A DNA stretch of 64,000 nucleotides from Drosophila persimilis (taxonomy: Eukaryota > Arthropoda > Insecta > Diptera > Drosophilidae): positions 1,488,001 to 1,552,000 of the forward strand of contig NW_020825324.1 of assembly GCF_003286085.1 (NCBI RefSeq). The letters are read 5' to 3'. The notes under the pieces were generated by a model that worked only from the letters and a program-made list of their open reading frames with translations, ran no database searches and had not been told where the DNA came from. This document shows, piece by piece, positions 1-9,539 of this stretch (within the stretch, counting starts at the first letter, position 1; each line of letters starts with the position of its first letter). The position numbers were made by a program, and so were the translations under genes.

Positions 1-1445
1 GTTTCTTTTGGGCACCCAGGCGACGATTCAATGGGTCCAATTCACCCACAGCCAGGAAACCCTTAAGGGAAATCGAAATGAAAGAGTTTTTAACTCCAGA
101 ATGGCTCCATTATATAAATGTATGTATGTACTTACCTCCTGCAGTAGGCGGCCCAAAATGAACAGCGATTGACCCCAAAGGAAGGGGCAACGGCCCACAA
201 CTTCGCGTATCTGTGAGCCGGGCTTTTGATACTCTTGTCCAACCAGATCCTGGCGCACAGCATAGCTTTCGGGCACCAGCAGTGTGCCATCCTCTGAACG
301 GACCATTATCTTTTCCAAACGATCGGCATACTCCTGCACCGAGCGCTTGTCGTTTTGAAATGCATGGAACAGGATGAGGTAGCAGAAGAAGAGCGGCCAT
401 TCGCATTCGATGTTCTCGAACATGCGCAGCTCCCATCGCTCGTAGTAGAGCCTGGAGGGATCCTCTTTCGGTGTGCGATAGCCATCGCGCAGGAAACGCT
501 TGCAACCGTATTTGCCCTGAAGGCGGGACAGAATCGCGTCTTTGGTGTTGTGTATCAGCTGGGCATCGTCCACGGCGAACGCGGGAAAGCCAATCACACA
601 GAGGAGGCCCGAGTCCAGCTCCTTGCTGTTCGATTCACGTGGCAGCATCGACTGCAGGACGGCCTGGCATTTGTGGGCTTCGTCGGCCAGCACATGAATG
701 ACGCTGGCCGGACCGCCGCGTGCACCAAACAAATCCAACTCGTTCATGGCCTCCAAGGCGGCCTTGGCCATGCCAATGGAGCTGGCATTCAGTTCCGGCT
801 CACCTGAAAGATCGAATTTTGAGTAGAATTGAACACCAAAAGGGAGGGGGAGGAGAGAGAATACCCACCATGATTTGTCTTGTCGCCACGCTCCCAGATG
901 CCATAGTCGGGTATGGAGTAGGCCGACTCAATGTAAAAGACCAGATTCTGTATGAACGAGACTTCGTCCAGGGTGAAGACAATCTGCAGGCCGGAGGCTG
1001 TCATTTGGGCCAGGATCAGGAGATATAGGGATACGGCATCGATCTGCAGATGACCCCACTCGTTATCCCCGACCACGGGCAGGCCATTCTTGCTGGAGTA
1101 CTTGGCATGCAGAGAGTCGCACGGGCTCTGGGTCATCTTGAACTTTTCGACCTTGTCTTTTTGATTCATCATGGCCATGAGCAGGCCGCGCATTAGCTTC
1201 ACACAGCTTTGCTCCAGCTCATAGCATTTGGCACGATCCTCGTCCTGGTCGGCGATCTTCTTGTAGGCCATCGACAGGCCCCAAACGGCCAGGATGCAGT
1301 ACACATTGTCGCGAATCCATGCGTGCGAATTGACATTGGAGGCAGGAAACAGGCCGGTCACCGGCTCCTGGTGCGCCAATATCAGACGGTGAACAATCCG
1401 CTGATAGTAGTCCAAGCGGACGCCCGAATTGCTACGCGAACGCAT
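1..1445 (-). CDS. CG7766: Phosphorylase b kinase regulatory subunit alpha, 5' part (partial at window edge)
   Basis: Regulatory alpha subunit of phosphorylase kinase, the cytosolic complex that activates glycogen phosphorylase in glycogen breakdown. Coding exons, reading leftwards: 1445-869, 803-136 and 61-1 (continuing off the edge), with GT/AG joins that keep frame. The protein starts [12 protein letters not shown], the family N-terminus, followed by PVTGLFPAS and the segment AWIRDNVY of the glucoamylase-like N-terminal domain. The first join restores [12 protein letters not shown] and the last gives [16 protein letters not shown], both typical of the family. About 435 residues of an expected ~1,200 lie here, so the calmodulin-binding and C-terminal parts are missing only because the window ends. 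A possible 5'UTR intron is suggested by a GTAAGT on the minus strand near 1540. A motif-1 core at 1861-1871 on the minus strand is a plausible promoter. The symbol is the D. melanogaster orthologue as I recall it. Confidence 0.95.
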
Positions 1446-2841
1446 CTCGGATATGTGTGTGCTGTTGTCACTAAACTACATGTAAAAAGAGCACGTCAAA
1501 TGTGTGTTGGGTGCTGCTGCTCTTGACATGATCACTTACATAATTTATAATCGTTTGTTGTGGTCTGTCTGTGGCGCAGGCACGCACGCATGCAATTGTT
1601 GTCTCACGGCCGTGAGAGGTGCCTCACACAGAGGCAGAGGATGACCGACCGTCCTGACCACTGCACGCGCTGCTTCCTCAACCTCTAGAACCCGCTAGAA
1701 AAGTCGTCAGCACTTGCACTCCAGCTCATTCTCGATGAGAAGTCGTATGTGAAGTAACGCGAGATGCCACAATCAATATCAATGTATGTTCTGTCCGTTC
1801 TTTGCAAATAAAATGTATTGTAATTAAAAAAAGCAAACCAAAAGTCAACTCAATGTCATGCAGTGTGACCAGAGCAGATCGTAATGGGTCGTTCATGAGC
1901 GAACAAAAAAAAATAGAACTACTAATCGTTCTTTCATGGTCGAATATCGGTTTAGTATTCAAATCTAGATAGGGTCCTCTGCACTGATCCGATAGACTGA
2001 GCAGTTTTCTACAAGATTATCCAATTTTAAGTACTTTTTTATTGTGTTTGATTATAAAATACGGTTAAAAGGAAAACGGGCGGCAATTAATATCGCATAT
2101 CGCTTTTAAAAAATACTACAAATAAACAATAAAAATATTGCCTTTTCCAGATCGATATTGCAGATCGTTGAACGGTGTGTGCCGACTAGAAAATACCAAC
2201 AGAACTTCTGTTCAGGATAACGCTAAGTAGCGATGAATAGTAACTAGAAAATACCAGTAAAAATACCTATCGGAAAAAGTATCAACAAGAACATTTTGAA
2301 TTCCATCTTGATAGCGAGCTTCAATTACAGCTTTGAGATTTGTCTGCTCCATCTGTAGCTCGTACTCCATTCCCATTCTGCATCTCTATCGGGAGCTTTG
2401 CTAATTTCTGTGAAAGAAAGCACAGACCTGCTTCATCTTCCCACATCTTCTCGCAAAAGAGGGCATGGCCTGCTCTTAAAGCAGCAAACCACGTTTAACC
2501 TTTAGCTTCTGTCGTTTCAATTGTCAGAGGGGTACTCAACAGATCGTTCCTTGAGCCTCGTCCGGCATTTGGGGGTGACGAAAATTCAATAATTAAAATT
2601 TGAATACGTTATCAAGGTTTTGGAGGATACGAAAGGCAGTCACCCATTGCTTAATATCATAAATGGATCAACAAAAGTTCAATTAAATAGATAGTAGAGA
2701 TGGTACCCGCGTGCTAAAGTCGAGACTTGTTTTCTTGTCAGTATCGAGTGATTATTATTCAATTTGCACAAAGTGTATGTCGATTATCAATTATGAGGAT
2801 GATGATCAATGATGATGGTTATTATTAATGCAGCTGTACGT
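1446..2841. other. Intergenic: PhK-alpha 5' region and Bx42 3' region
   Basis: No convincing coding sequence. The left part should hold the PhK-alpha 5'UTR and promoter. Around 1890-1930 there are inverted short motifs of the GTTCATGAGCGAAC type. At about 2190-2260 the segment ACTAGAAAATACCA occurs twice within about 60 bp; its reverse complement resembles core-promoter motif 6. The right part should contain the Bx42 3'UTR; no clear polyadenylation signal was assigned. Confidence 0.6.
1861..1871 (-). promoter_or_regulatory. Core promoter motif 1 (M1BP-type) upstream of PhK-alpha
   Basis: On the minus strand this reads TGGTCACACTG, a full match to the fly motif-1 consensus YGGTCACACT. It lies about 420 bp upstream of the PhK-alpha start codon on the same strand, so it may mark that gene's transcription start. 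The role is inferred from motif and position only. Confidence 0.55.
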
Positions 2842-4624
2842 CTAGTCGCGACGACTGCGCTTGCGTTCCGATTGGCTGTTGCGCTCGCTCTTCTCCTCGG
2901 CACGTTTGGGCGCCTTCTTGGCCATGTTTAAGAATTGATCGAGACCGAAAGGATCCTCCTCCTTCTCGAATTCGACGGGCCCGCTGCGCACGGCACCGGC
3001 CGTTTCACGTGATGCCCCTGAGAATTGCTTGTCCGGGACAAATCGTTTGGTATTCACAATGGCATCCAAGTCACCGCCGTAATTGTCGCTGTCCGCCTGC
3101 TTGCTGGGCCTGTAGATGTGGTTACCCAGGGTGTTGGCGTCGCGCCATGGCTTGTCGTACACGTTGTAGGCCTCATCGTCGCCGTAGCCCGAGTCCATGC
3201 CTTTGGTGGTGTTGAAGAGACGCTGATCGAAGAGGGTTTCGCCATTGCCGGCACTCTTGGCGGGCAGGCCCAGGGCTATCTGTTCGGAAATGTCCCTCTC
3301 TCGCTCCTTCTGCAGCTTTGACCGCTTCTCGGGCGCTGCACGCTGCAGATTTCTATCACGTTGTCGCTCCCTTTGTCGCTCGGCTCGCAGATCGTTGCGC
3401 TCGCGAGCCTCCACCCCATTGGCTCCACCTCCGATGGGATCGCTAGCTGTTTCCGGGTTTCGCAGGCCAGCACGCTCTTCACGCGCCCGCTGGGCCATCA
3501 TCCGCAGCATGTCCTCCTTCTTCTCTTTCTCCTTTTGGGCCAGCTTCTTCTCCAGCTGTGCGCGTGCCTCCACCGCCTCGCGGGCCTTGCGATCGGCTAT
3601 GTACAGGGCCTCAGCCATCTTGGCGAACTTCTCATTGATGTGAACCTGCTGCAGGCCCCGACCATCGGCAGCCAAACGCTTGTCCAGCGGAATGGTGTAG
3701 CCTAAAGCAGAGTTTCGTTAGTTTTCACTCAGAATGGGGGGTTTGAATATGGATGCTCACCTTTGGCGTTCTTCCAGTTGGATATGCAGGGCGGGATTTT
3801 CCATTCCTTCTGTTCCTTGACCGTGACTTTGCGCGACGGCGAGTGCAGGACTGGAGCCGGCGGCGACGGCGGACCTCGCGGGATTTTCTTATTGATGCGA
3901 AACTTGGGCGGCTCCATCGGATCCAGCTGAGCCTCCACCATCCGGATGACACGCTGCTTGGCCCCCGAATTGAAGGCATCGCCCTGCTGGGACGGTGTAT
4001 AGCGAATGTATTGGGCTGGTCCCGCCTTCTGGGCATGACGGACGGGCAGTGCTGAGGTTATCTTTTGGTTGGTCAACTTCTCCAGGGCCAGGCGGGTCTC
4101 CTCAGTTGTCTCGGCTACGCTCTCCTCATCGGGACGCTGCAGCTCGTCGGCATCCTCGGCCAGCACCTCGGCGGGCAGCAGCTGCGAGATGGAAGAGTAG
4201 ACGACTTTGTCCTTGCCATGTCCCTGTCGTGCTATCGCATCGTATTTTATTTTGCCTTTGTCATCCAACCGTACAGCCAAAGCATCGGACTTCTTGCCCA
4301 TAGTCCCTGGGGCACCAAGACCTAAGAAAACGGCACAAAACAAAAAAAACCAACAATGAAAAATGCACTGGAGAAAGCGTGGAGTCAGCGCCAGAACTCA
4401 CCCAGTGGATATTGTGCTACATGAATTTCGGGGAATGCGCCACCATCGCCAAAGTCAGCCTCTGTGCGGGGCACCCAATCCTTGCGACAGCCATAAGGGG
4501 GAGCTGCGATTTTGGCGGAGACCAGGGCTCCGATTTGCGGAGCACCCTTGGCTGCCAGGCGACGCTCGTCCTCGCGGTCCCAAACCGCATTGGTCGGCGT
4601 GGGCAGCAGACTCGACAGCGACAT
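2842..4624 (-). CDS. Bx42: Bx42: SNW-domain splicing factor and nuclear receptor/Notch coregulator (SKIP/SNW1 family)
   Basis: Nuclear SNW/SKIP protein, a component of the activated spliceosome and a coregulator in Notch and ecdysone transcription. Coding exons 4624-4402, 4321-3761 and 3701-2842 encode 547 residues. The sequence begins MSLSSLLPTPTNAVWDRED and ends SERKRSRRD. The SNW domain is central: the PPKFRINKKIPRGPPSPPAP segment and the diagnostic SNWKNAKG at about residues 255-262, split by the second intron. A charged Lys/Glu/Arg coiled-coil-like stretch (KKLAQKEKEKKEDMLRMMAQ) follows, then the GMDSGYGDDEAYNVYDKPW block. Introns are 80 and 59 bp. The length matches the D. melanogaster protein as I remember it. 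Two DRE boxes lie about 160-190 bp upstream of the start. Confidence 0.97.
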
Positions 4625-4785
4625 TACTTTGATTTCTTTGCGTATTCCTTATTGCTGATAACGCTTTTGCGTTGCGATTAATTCTTGTGGCACAAAATTA
4701 AAGATATTGGGAGAAAAAAAAACACGCACACACACACTTTCTCACAGCCAGTTGAGTAGAGTTGCCAGCGTACGAGACATGGATG

Positions 4786-4814
4786 TATCGATAGTAGCCG
4801 CATTTTTATCGATA
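4786..4814. promoter_or_regulatory. Pair of DRE boxes upstream of Bx42
   Basis: Two exact palindromic TATCGATA boxes lie at 4786-4793 and 4807-4814, 21 bp apart. DRE sites bind DREF/BEAF-type factors and mark housekeeping promoters and domain borders in flies. They lie between the Bx42 start (4624, minus strand) and the 3' end of the CutA gene, so they most likely serve Bx42. Confidence 0.7.
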
Positions 4815-4905
4815 CCCTGATACCCCATCTGGCTGCACCATGCATAAATGGCTGCAAATTGTTTTTGCAAAATTTTCAAAAGAATATTTCAGATGAGATG
4901 GTTAT

Positions 4906-4926
4906 TTTATTCGAATTATATTTATT
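4906..4926 (-). terminator. Polyadenylation signals of the CutA-like gene
   Basis: AATAAA hexamers on the minus strand at 4911-4906 and 4926-4921 lie 24-45 bp past the CutA stop codon. This implies a very short 3'UTR, ending close to the Bx42 promoter. Confidence 0.55.
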
Positions 4927-4949
4927 ACATTTTTATGTTTGGGTATATT

Positions 4950-5474
4950 TTAGTCTTTCTTCTTCTCCAGCTCCGGCACTGTCTGTACAATCCAATTCAA
5001 ATACGGCAAATTGCCATTTTCTATGGGAATGGAGATCACCTCGGCGACGCTGTGGGGATGATTCTCGCGGACGAACTTGCTCAGCTCGTCGATGCGCTCG
5101 GTGCGCGTCTTGATCATCATCAGATACTCATCGTCCTCGGTGACTTTGCCCTCCCACATGTAGATGGACTCGATTTTTGGTATAATGTTGACACAGGCGG
5201 CTATTTTACGGTCAATGATGCCGTGAGCCAATTTCTTGGCAGACTCCCTGTCCGGAGTGGTCACAAAGGCCACCGAACTGCTGCCGGCTTTGTACGATGA
5301 TGAATCACAAGTCTGCCGGTCTGTCATTCTGGTTGGGGAATACAAGATCCGCTTGCACGTTGTGGTCGAGGCGAAGGCTGAGCGGCTTGTGACAGCAGCA
5401 GCAGCGACAATTAGCAAATTACGCGCAATCAAGCAGCGGGAGGGCAAGAACCTGGCATTGCCCCTATATTGCAT
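4950..5474 (-). CDS. CG11590: CutA-like (divalent-cation tolerance family) protein
   Basis: Intronless 174-residue protein of the CutA family, small trimeric ferredoxin-like proteins. Bacterial members were linked to copper tolerance; animal members are found in secretory or mitochondrial compartments and have been linked to acetylcholinesterase processing. The family core spans about residues 65-170: SVAFVTTPDRESAKKLAHG, AACVNIIPKIESIYMWEGK, then the signature EDDEYLMMIKTR, VRENHPHSVAEVISIPI and PYLNWI. The first ~60 residues are a family-atypical extension containing a hydrophobic stretch (NLLIVAAAAVTS), which could be a signal or organelle-targeting sequence. Met50 would give a form without it, so two compartment forms are possible. 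It is divergently arranged with the Arfrp1 gene, 256 bp away. The symbol is given from memory of the fly orthologue. Confidence 0.9.
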   Translation of the reverse strand: MQYRGNARFLPSRCLIARNLLIVAAAAVTSRSAFASTTTCKRILYSPTRMTDRQTCDSSSYKAGSSSVAFVTTPDRESAKKLAHGIIDRKIAACVNIIPKIESIYMWEGKVTEDDEYLMMIKTRTERIDELSKFVRENHPHSVAEVISIPIENGNLPYLNWIVQTVPELEKKKD

Positions 5475-5730
5475 TAATTATGCACTTTGAACAGCCACCG
5501 CACCGGATTTCAAGTTCGATGCAAGTGAAAAAAGAGATAGCAGTGAAGAAAAACAACTTTAAAAGCATATGTAGAAGCTTAGGGTTGTCGCACTTAAAGT
5601 TGCCTAAAAATTTAATCGATACTATCGACTATGTTAATAGCGGCAGAGAGGTGCGACAGAGGCAGGCAGCTGTGACGACAGAGACAACAAAATCAAAGTT
5701 AACAACAATAAATAAATAGAACAATTTACC
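5475..5730. promoter_or_regulatory. Divergent promoter between CutA and Arfrp1
   Basis: The 256 bp between two divergent start codons must contain both promoters. It holds ATCGATA at 5615-5621 followed by a second CTATCGA, a DRE-like cluster, about 110 bp upstream of the Arfrp1 start codon. No TATA box was seen at a suitable place. Confidence 0.6.
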
Positions 5731-6477
5731 ATGTACACACTCCTACACGGCTTTTACAAATACTTCACACAAAAGGATGAGTACTGTGTTGTGATCCTCG
5801 GCCTGGACAATGCTGGCAAAACGGTATGTCACTCAGCCGTCATACACAGAATGACAGACACGTCTGCAAAACTGTCCCTACAAAATGAACTTCTTCTATG
5901 CAACAGACGTACCTGGAGGCGGCCAAAACCAAGTTCACAAAGAACTACAAGGGCCTCAATCCAACGAAAATCACAACGACAGTTGGCCTTAACATCGGCA
6001 CCATCGATGTGCAGGGTGTGCGGCTGAACTTCTGGGACCTGGGCGGCCAGCAAGAGCTGCAATCGCTGTGGGACAAATACTATCAAGAGTCGCACGGCGT
6101 CATCTATGTGATAGACTCGAATGACCGGGAGCGCATGGACGAGTCAAAGGTCATTTTTGGTATGTCCCTAGATCCGATCTAAATATCCGTTTCCAAATAT
6201 GATCCCTCTCTCACAAACAGATAAAATGATCAAAAATGAGCTGCTCTCGGGCGTGCCACTGCTCATACTGGCTAACAAGCAGGATCTGCCCGATGTGATG
6301 GGCGTGCGCGAGATTAAGCCAGTCTTCCAGCAGGCGGGGGCCCTAATCGGTCGCCGTGACTGCCTCACCATACCCGTCTCAGCCCTAACCGGTGAGGGTG
6401 TGGACGAGGGCATCAAATGGCTAGTGGAGGCCATCAAGCGGCATGCTTTAGTACGGCCGCCGCGAGAGAACGATTGA
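5731..6477 (+). CDS. Arfrp1: ADP-ribosylation-factor-related GTPase (Arfrp1 family)
   Basis: Small Arf-like GTPase of the trans-Golgi that recruits Arl1 and golgins in vesicle traffic. Exons 5731-5823, 5907-6159 and 6221-6477 join in frame to 200 residues. G motifs are intact: P-loop GLDNAGKT (residues 24-31, split by intron 1), switch-2 WDLGGQ (74-79), NKQD (134-137) and SALTGEG. The N-terminus is MYTLLHGFYKY: the family lacks the myristoylated Gly2 of Arfs and is instead N-acetylated at Tyr2, which targets it to the Golgi in yeast and mammals. The segment LQSLWDKYYQESHGVIYVID is nearly the same as in human ARFRP1. The 3'UTR may run to an AATAAA at 7154-7159. Confidence 0.95.
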
Positions 6478-9400
6478 AAGATGCAACGAAACACGCCGGA
6501 TGCAATAGCCGGGCAGCAGCCTTAGATAGTTATAGCTTTAACGTTTGTATAGTCTAATATTTAAGGCCAAAAGTACAGAGGTTACGTGTAGGCGGGATAG
6601 TGTGTGGTGTAATGCGGTGTGGTGTGGTGTGGGGCCAACTGCGCTGTAGATAATGTTGTTATAAATGCTCCAAAAACCCAAGCGCTAGTCTGCCCCTGCT
6701 TTGAATTCTTTATCTTCCGCGCTCGCTGTGTCCAGACGTATGTGTATGTTCCAGTCCCTCAATGGTGGTTGTCAATGACGACTTTGCTTATCCAAAAGAG
6801 AAAGAAAAAAAAACACCCAACGCAGATTGTTATATGTTCTCACGGCGTGGTGTTATCAGCTCCCAATAGATAAGTGTGTGTAGTTTTCACCTCTATCGGA
6901 CTGTGCCACCAATATAATACTGCAAACACTTGCAGTCGAGGAGGGGGGCTGGGGCCCAGGCTCATGCTGGGCCCAATCCCCATGAGGCAGTCCATTTCAG
7001 TCTTTTGCAGGAGTTTCATCGGGTCGGGCCAGTCCGTTTTTTTCATTCCGTTTACAACGTTAGATATTCCAACAAAATAATGAAATGTTATCCCCCTAAA
7101 CTAGTAGTGCCTTAAACCTTCACTGACTCTGTGGCTAACACGAGCAGCAACCGAATAAAGAGCAAGAGCATCAGAATATACTTACTCATATATCAATGTA
7201 CATATATATATAAAAGAAAAGAGCGTACGGAATTACCTGTTAATGTACATTAGATAACACGGACAGTGTGTGCGCCTATGTGGAGCACTGTAGTAGGGCG
7301 TGCTTATCATTATTCCAGTGTCACTGGAGCACAGAGTGTGCGGCGACAGTTTATACGTACGTGTGTTGTGTTGTGTGTGCAAGTTAGTTAATGCTTCCTG
7401 CCTGCTACTCCCAATCCCAGACCCCCAACAACTACTGCTACTCCCCCGAAAGAAACAGATCTCAGAGCACGCCGAGTCATGTATCCCTATTATGAGCAGG
7501 ATTGGAGCGTGCTGCCACCGGAAAACAATCGCAGGTAAGAACAGGGATATTCGGAAATGATGTTCGATTTTCAAAAATTACGTTATGGGTGATCAGTGTG
7601 ACCGTATGCACATTGTTCGCGCTCATGGATATATTTTAGTATATATTGGTATATTGTTGAGCAAAACGTTGAGTTACTCGGAATTTAATGCTCTTGACTT
7701 GCAATTTAATATTAATTTCACTCTATTTCATTAATATCGAGGTATAATTAGAATGCATTCGAGTTTAGTTTCAGCCAATTAGGGTATTTTTGGATCAATG
7801 CGATAGTGTATTTTGGCGCTGCTTGTAAATATTGCCCTCTCACTCGCTCTCACTACTACTGTTGCGCTCATCATCAACATATTCTCTACGAACATTTTTT
7901 TTACTTGTTACGTTGATTTTGTGGCATTAAAATTAAAATATAGCATAATCTAATGCAGTGAGAACATGTGTTGAGCGTAGCCCACCTAGTTGTCGCTAAA
8001 TTGAAATCATTCCAGCCAATAAAAAGCCACCAGTGTGTCGTGTCCCCTTTTGTTGAAATTTTTTGTCGCGTTGTAAAATTTCGCATTGGAAGTTGGTCGA
8101 CGCGGAGGCGGAGGGCAGGTGGTTAACCTAACACTAAATGAAACAGAATGAGGCTTAGCCAATAAGAGCGCACATAGTCTCCAAAGTGTTAAATAGTAGC
8201 TTAAATGCATTCAACCGACCAAAGTGACGGATTTTCTTCTCTAAAAAGGAGCATACGCTAAGCCATAGGGCCTGAATGCATGTGTGCGTGTGCATGTGTG
8301 GTGGTTGTATCTGTGTGTTGGCTTTCCAATGAACGGCATAAATTAGCAAGGGAAAAACGGAAAGAAAACAAGAGAAAACTCAAAGTCTACTCAAACAATA
8401 CGTGTTAAAATTCGTTAACTATTCGCATATAGTATACAAATCTGCCTTCAGTGACTTATTAATTTCTCTGTCAATCGATATATTTATGTTGGTGTTGCTA
8501 TCGATGACGGCAGCTGTTTTGGCCATTTGTATGGGTTTCTGGCCATTCATTAGTTTTGACAAAAAGTAGATCGAGTCGAATGATAACCATTAAAAGCACA
8601 GATCTCTGTGTTTAGTTCCACATTTTGTACATCCTTTGTGTTCTGTGTGCGGTTTTCCGAGCATTCCAATTGGAATTTAGTTTGCATATGCAAGTGTTTT
8701 TCCCCTGTGTGCGACAGTGTGCGTGCGTATTGGTGTCAATGCTTCAAGTGCGGTTTCAGGCATTAATCACTTAATCAATTTGCATTCCCCCCGTCCGTTC
8801 GACTATTGTGTCTTCTCAACCGAGCTAACACCTGATAGCCCTAGATCGAGGGAAGGGTAGTTCTACTATTTCATGTTGCTTGTTTTGCTTTGGCCAGATC
8901 ATGTGTACATTTGTTTGAGCGAACACACACACACACACACGAGCACAGAGAGAAGTACACGCACCCGCGCGCGTATGAGAGATGTCAAGTTTCATAACAA
9001 CCGTTGATCTACGCCGTCAGCAGTAATTGCTACTGCTCGCACTCATTTACCCAGTGGTCTTTTCCAGTAGATTAGTAACACGGGTGAAGAGCGAAGAAGA
9101 TCGAGCGAGCGAGTGAGTAACCAGAGTGTGCTGCCCATTATAGCAGAAGAGCAAAGAGAGCGAAACAAAAGTATAACGGAATAGCGGCCGGCTGTTTCTT
9201 GTGTATGCATGGACATATGTGTGTACTGTTGTGTGAGTCGCGTGAAGATCTGCACATAGAAATTGTTGTTATTGTTGCTGTCGCGGCCGCAGCCTCCTCG
9301 CCGACACGCCCAAACGGCCGCCCACACAGTCCAGCAGACAATAACGCGTACATAAACGCGTAGGCCGGCAAAAGCAGCAAAAACAGCAAAAGCAAAGAAA

Positions 9401-9539
9401 CAACAACAAACAACATCAAAAGAGAGCGCCTGCCAGCGTCAGCAGAAAGTGCAGCGGGGCCCAACAGAGAGAAAGAGCGTGAGAGCAGGCAAGCTGCTGC
9501 AAAAAGCTCCAAAAGTGATTCAACGTTTTTGCCTCCACA
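6478..9539. other. Intergenic: Arfrp1 3'UTR and AP-1gamma upstream/5'UTR region
   Basis: No coding sequence recognised. The Arfrp1 3'UTR probably ends near the AATAAA at 7154-7159. At 7594-7604 the minus strand reads CGGTCACACTG, a motif-1 core pointing away from AP-1gamma, and around 7637-7655 there is a motif-6-like stretch. From about 8930 the DNA becomes simple: a CA run at 8926-8940 and CAAAAGCAG-type repeats at 9365-9415, typical of a long fly 5'UTR leading to AP-1gamma. Confidence 0.55.
7594..7604 (-). promoter_or_regulatory. Orphan core promoter motif 1
   Basis: Exact CGGTCACACTG on the minus strand in the gap between Arfrp1 and AP-1gamma. No minus-strand gene starts nearby, so it may serve the plus-strand AP-1gamma promoter in reverse orientation, an unannotated transcript, or nothing. 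Confidence 0.35.
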
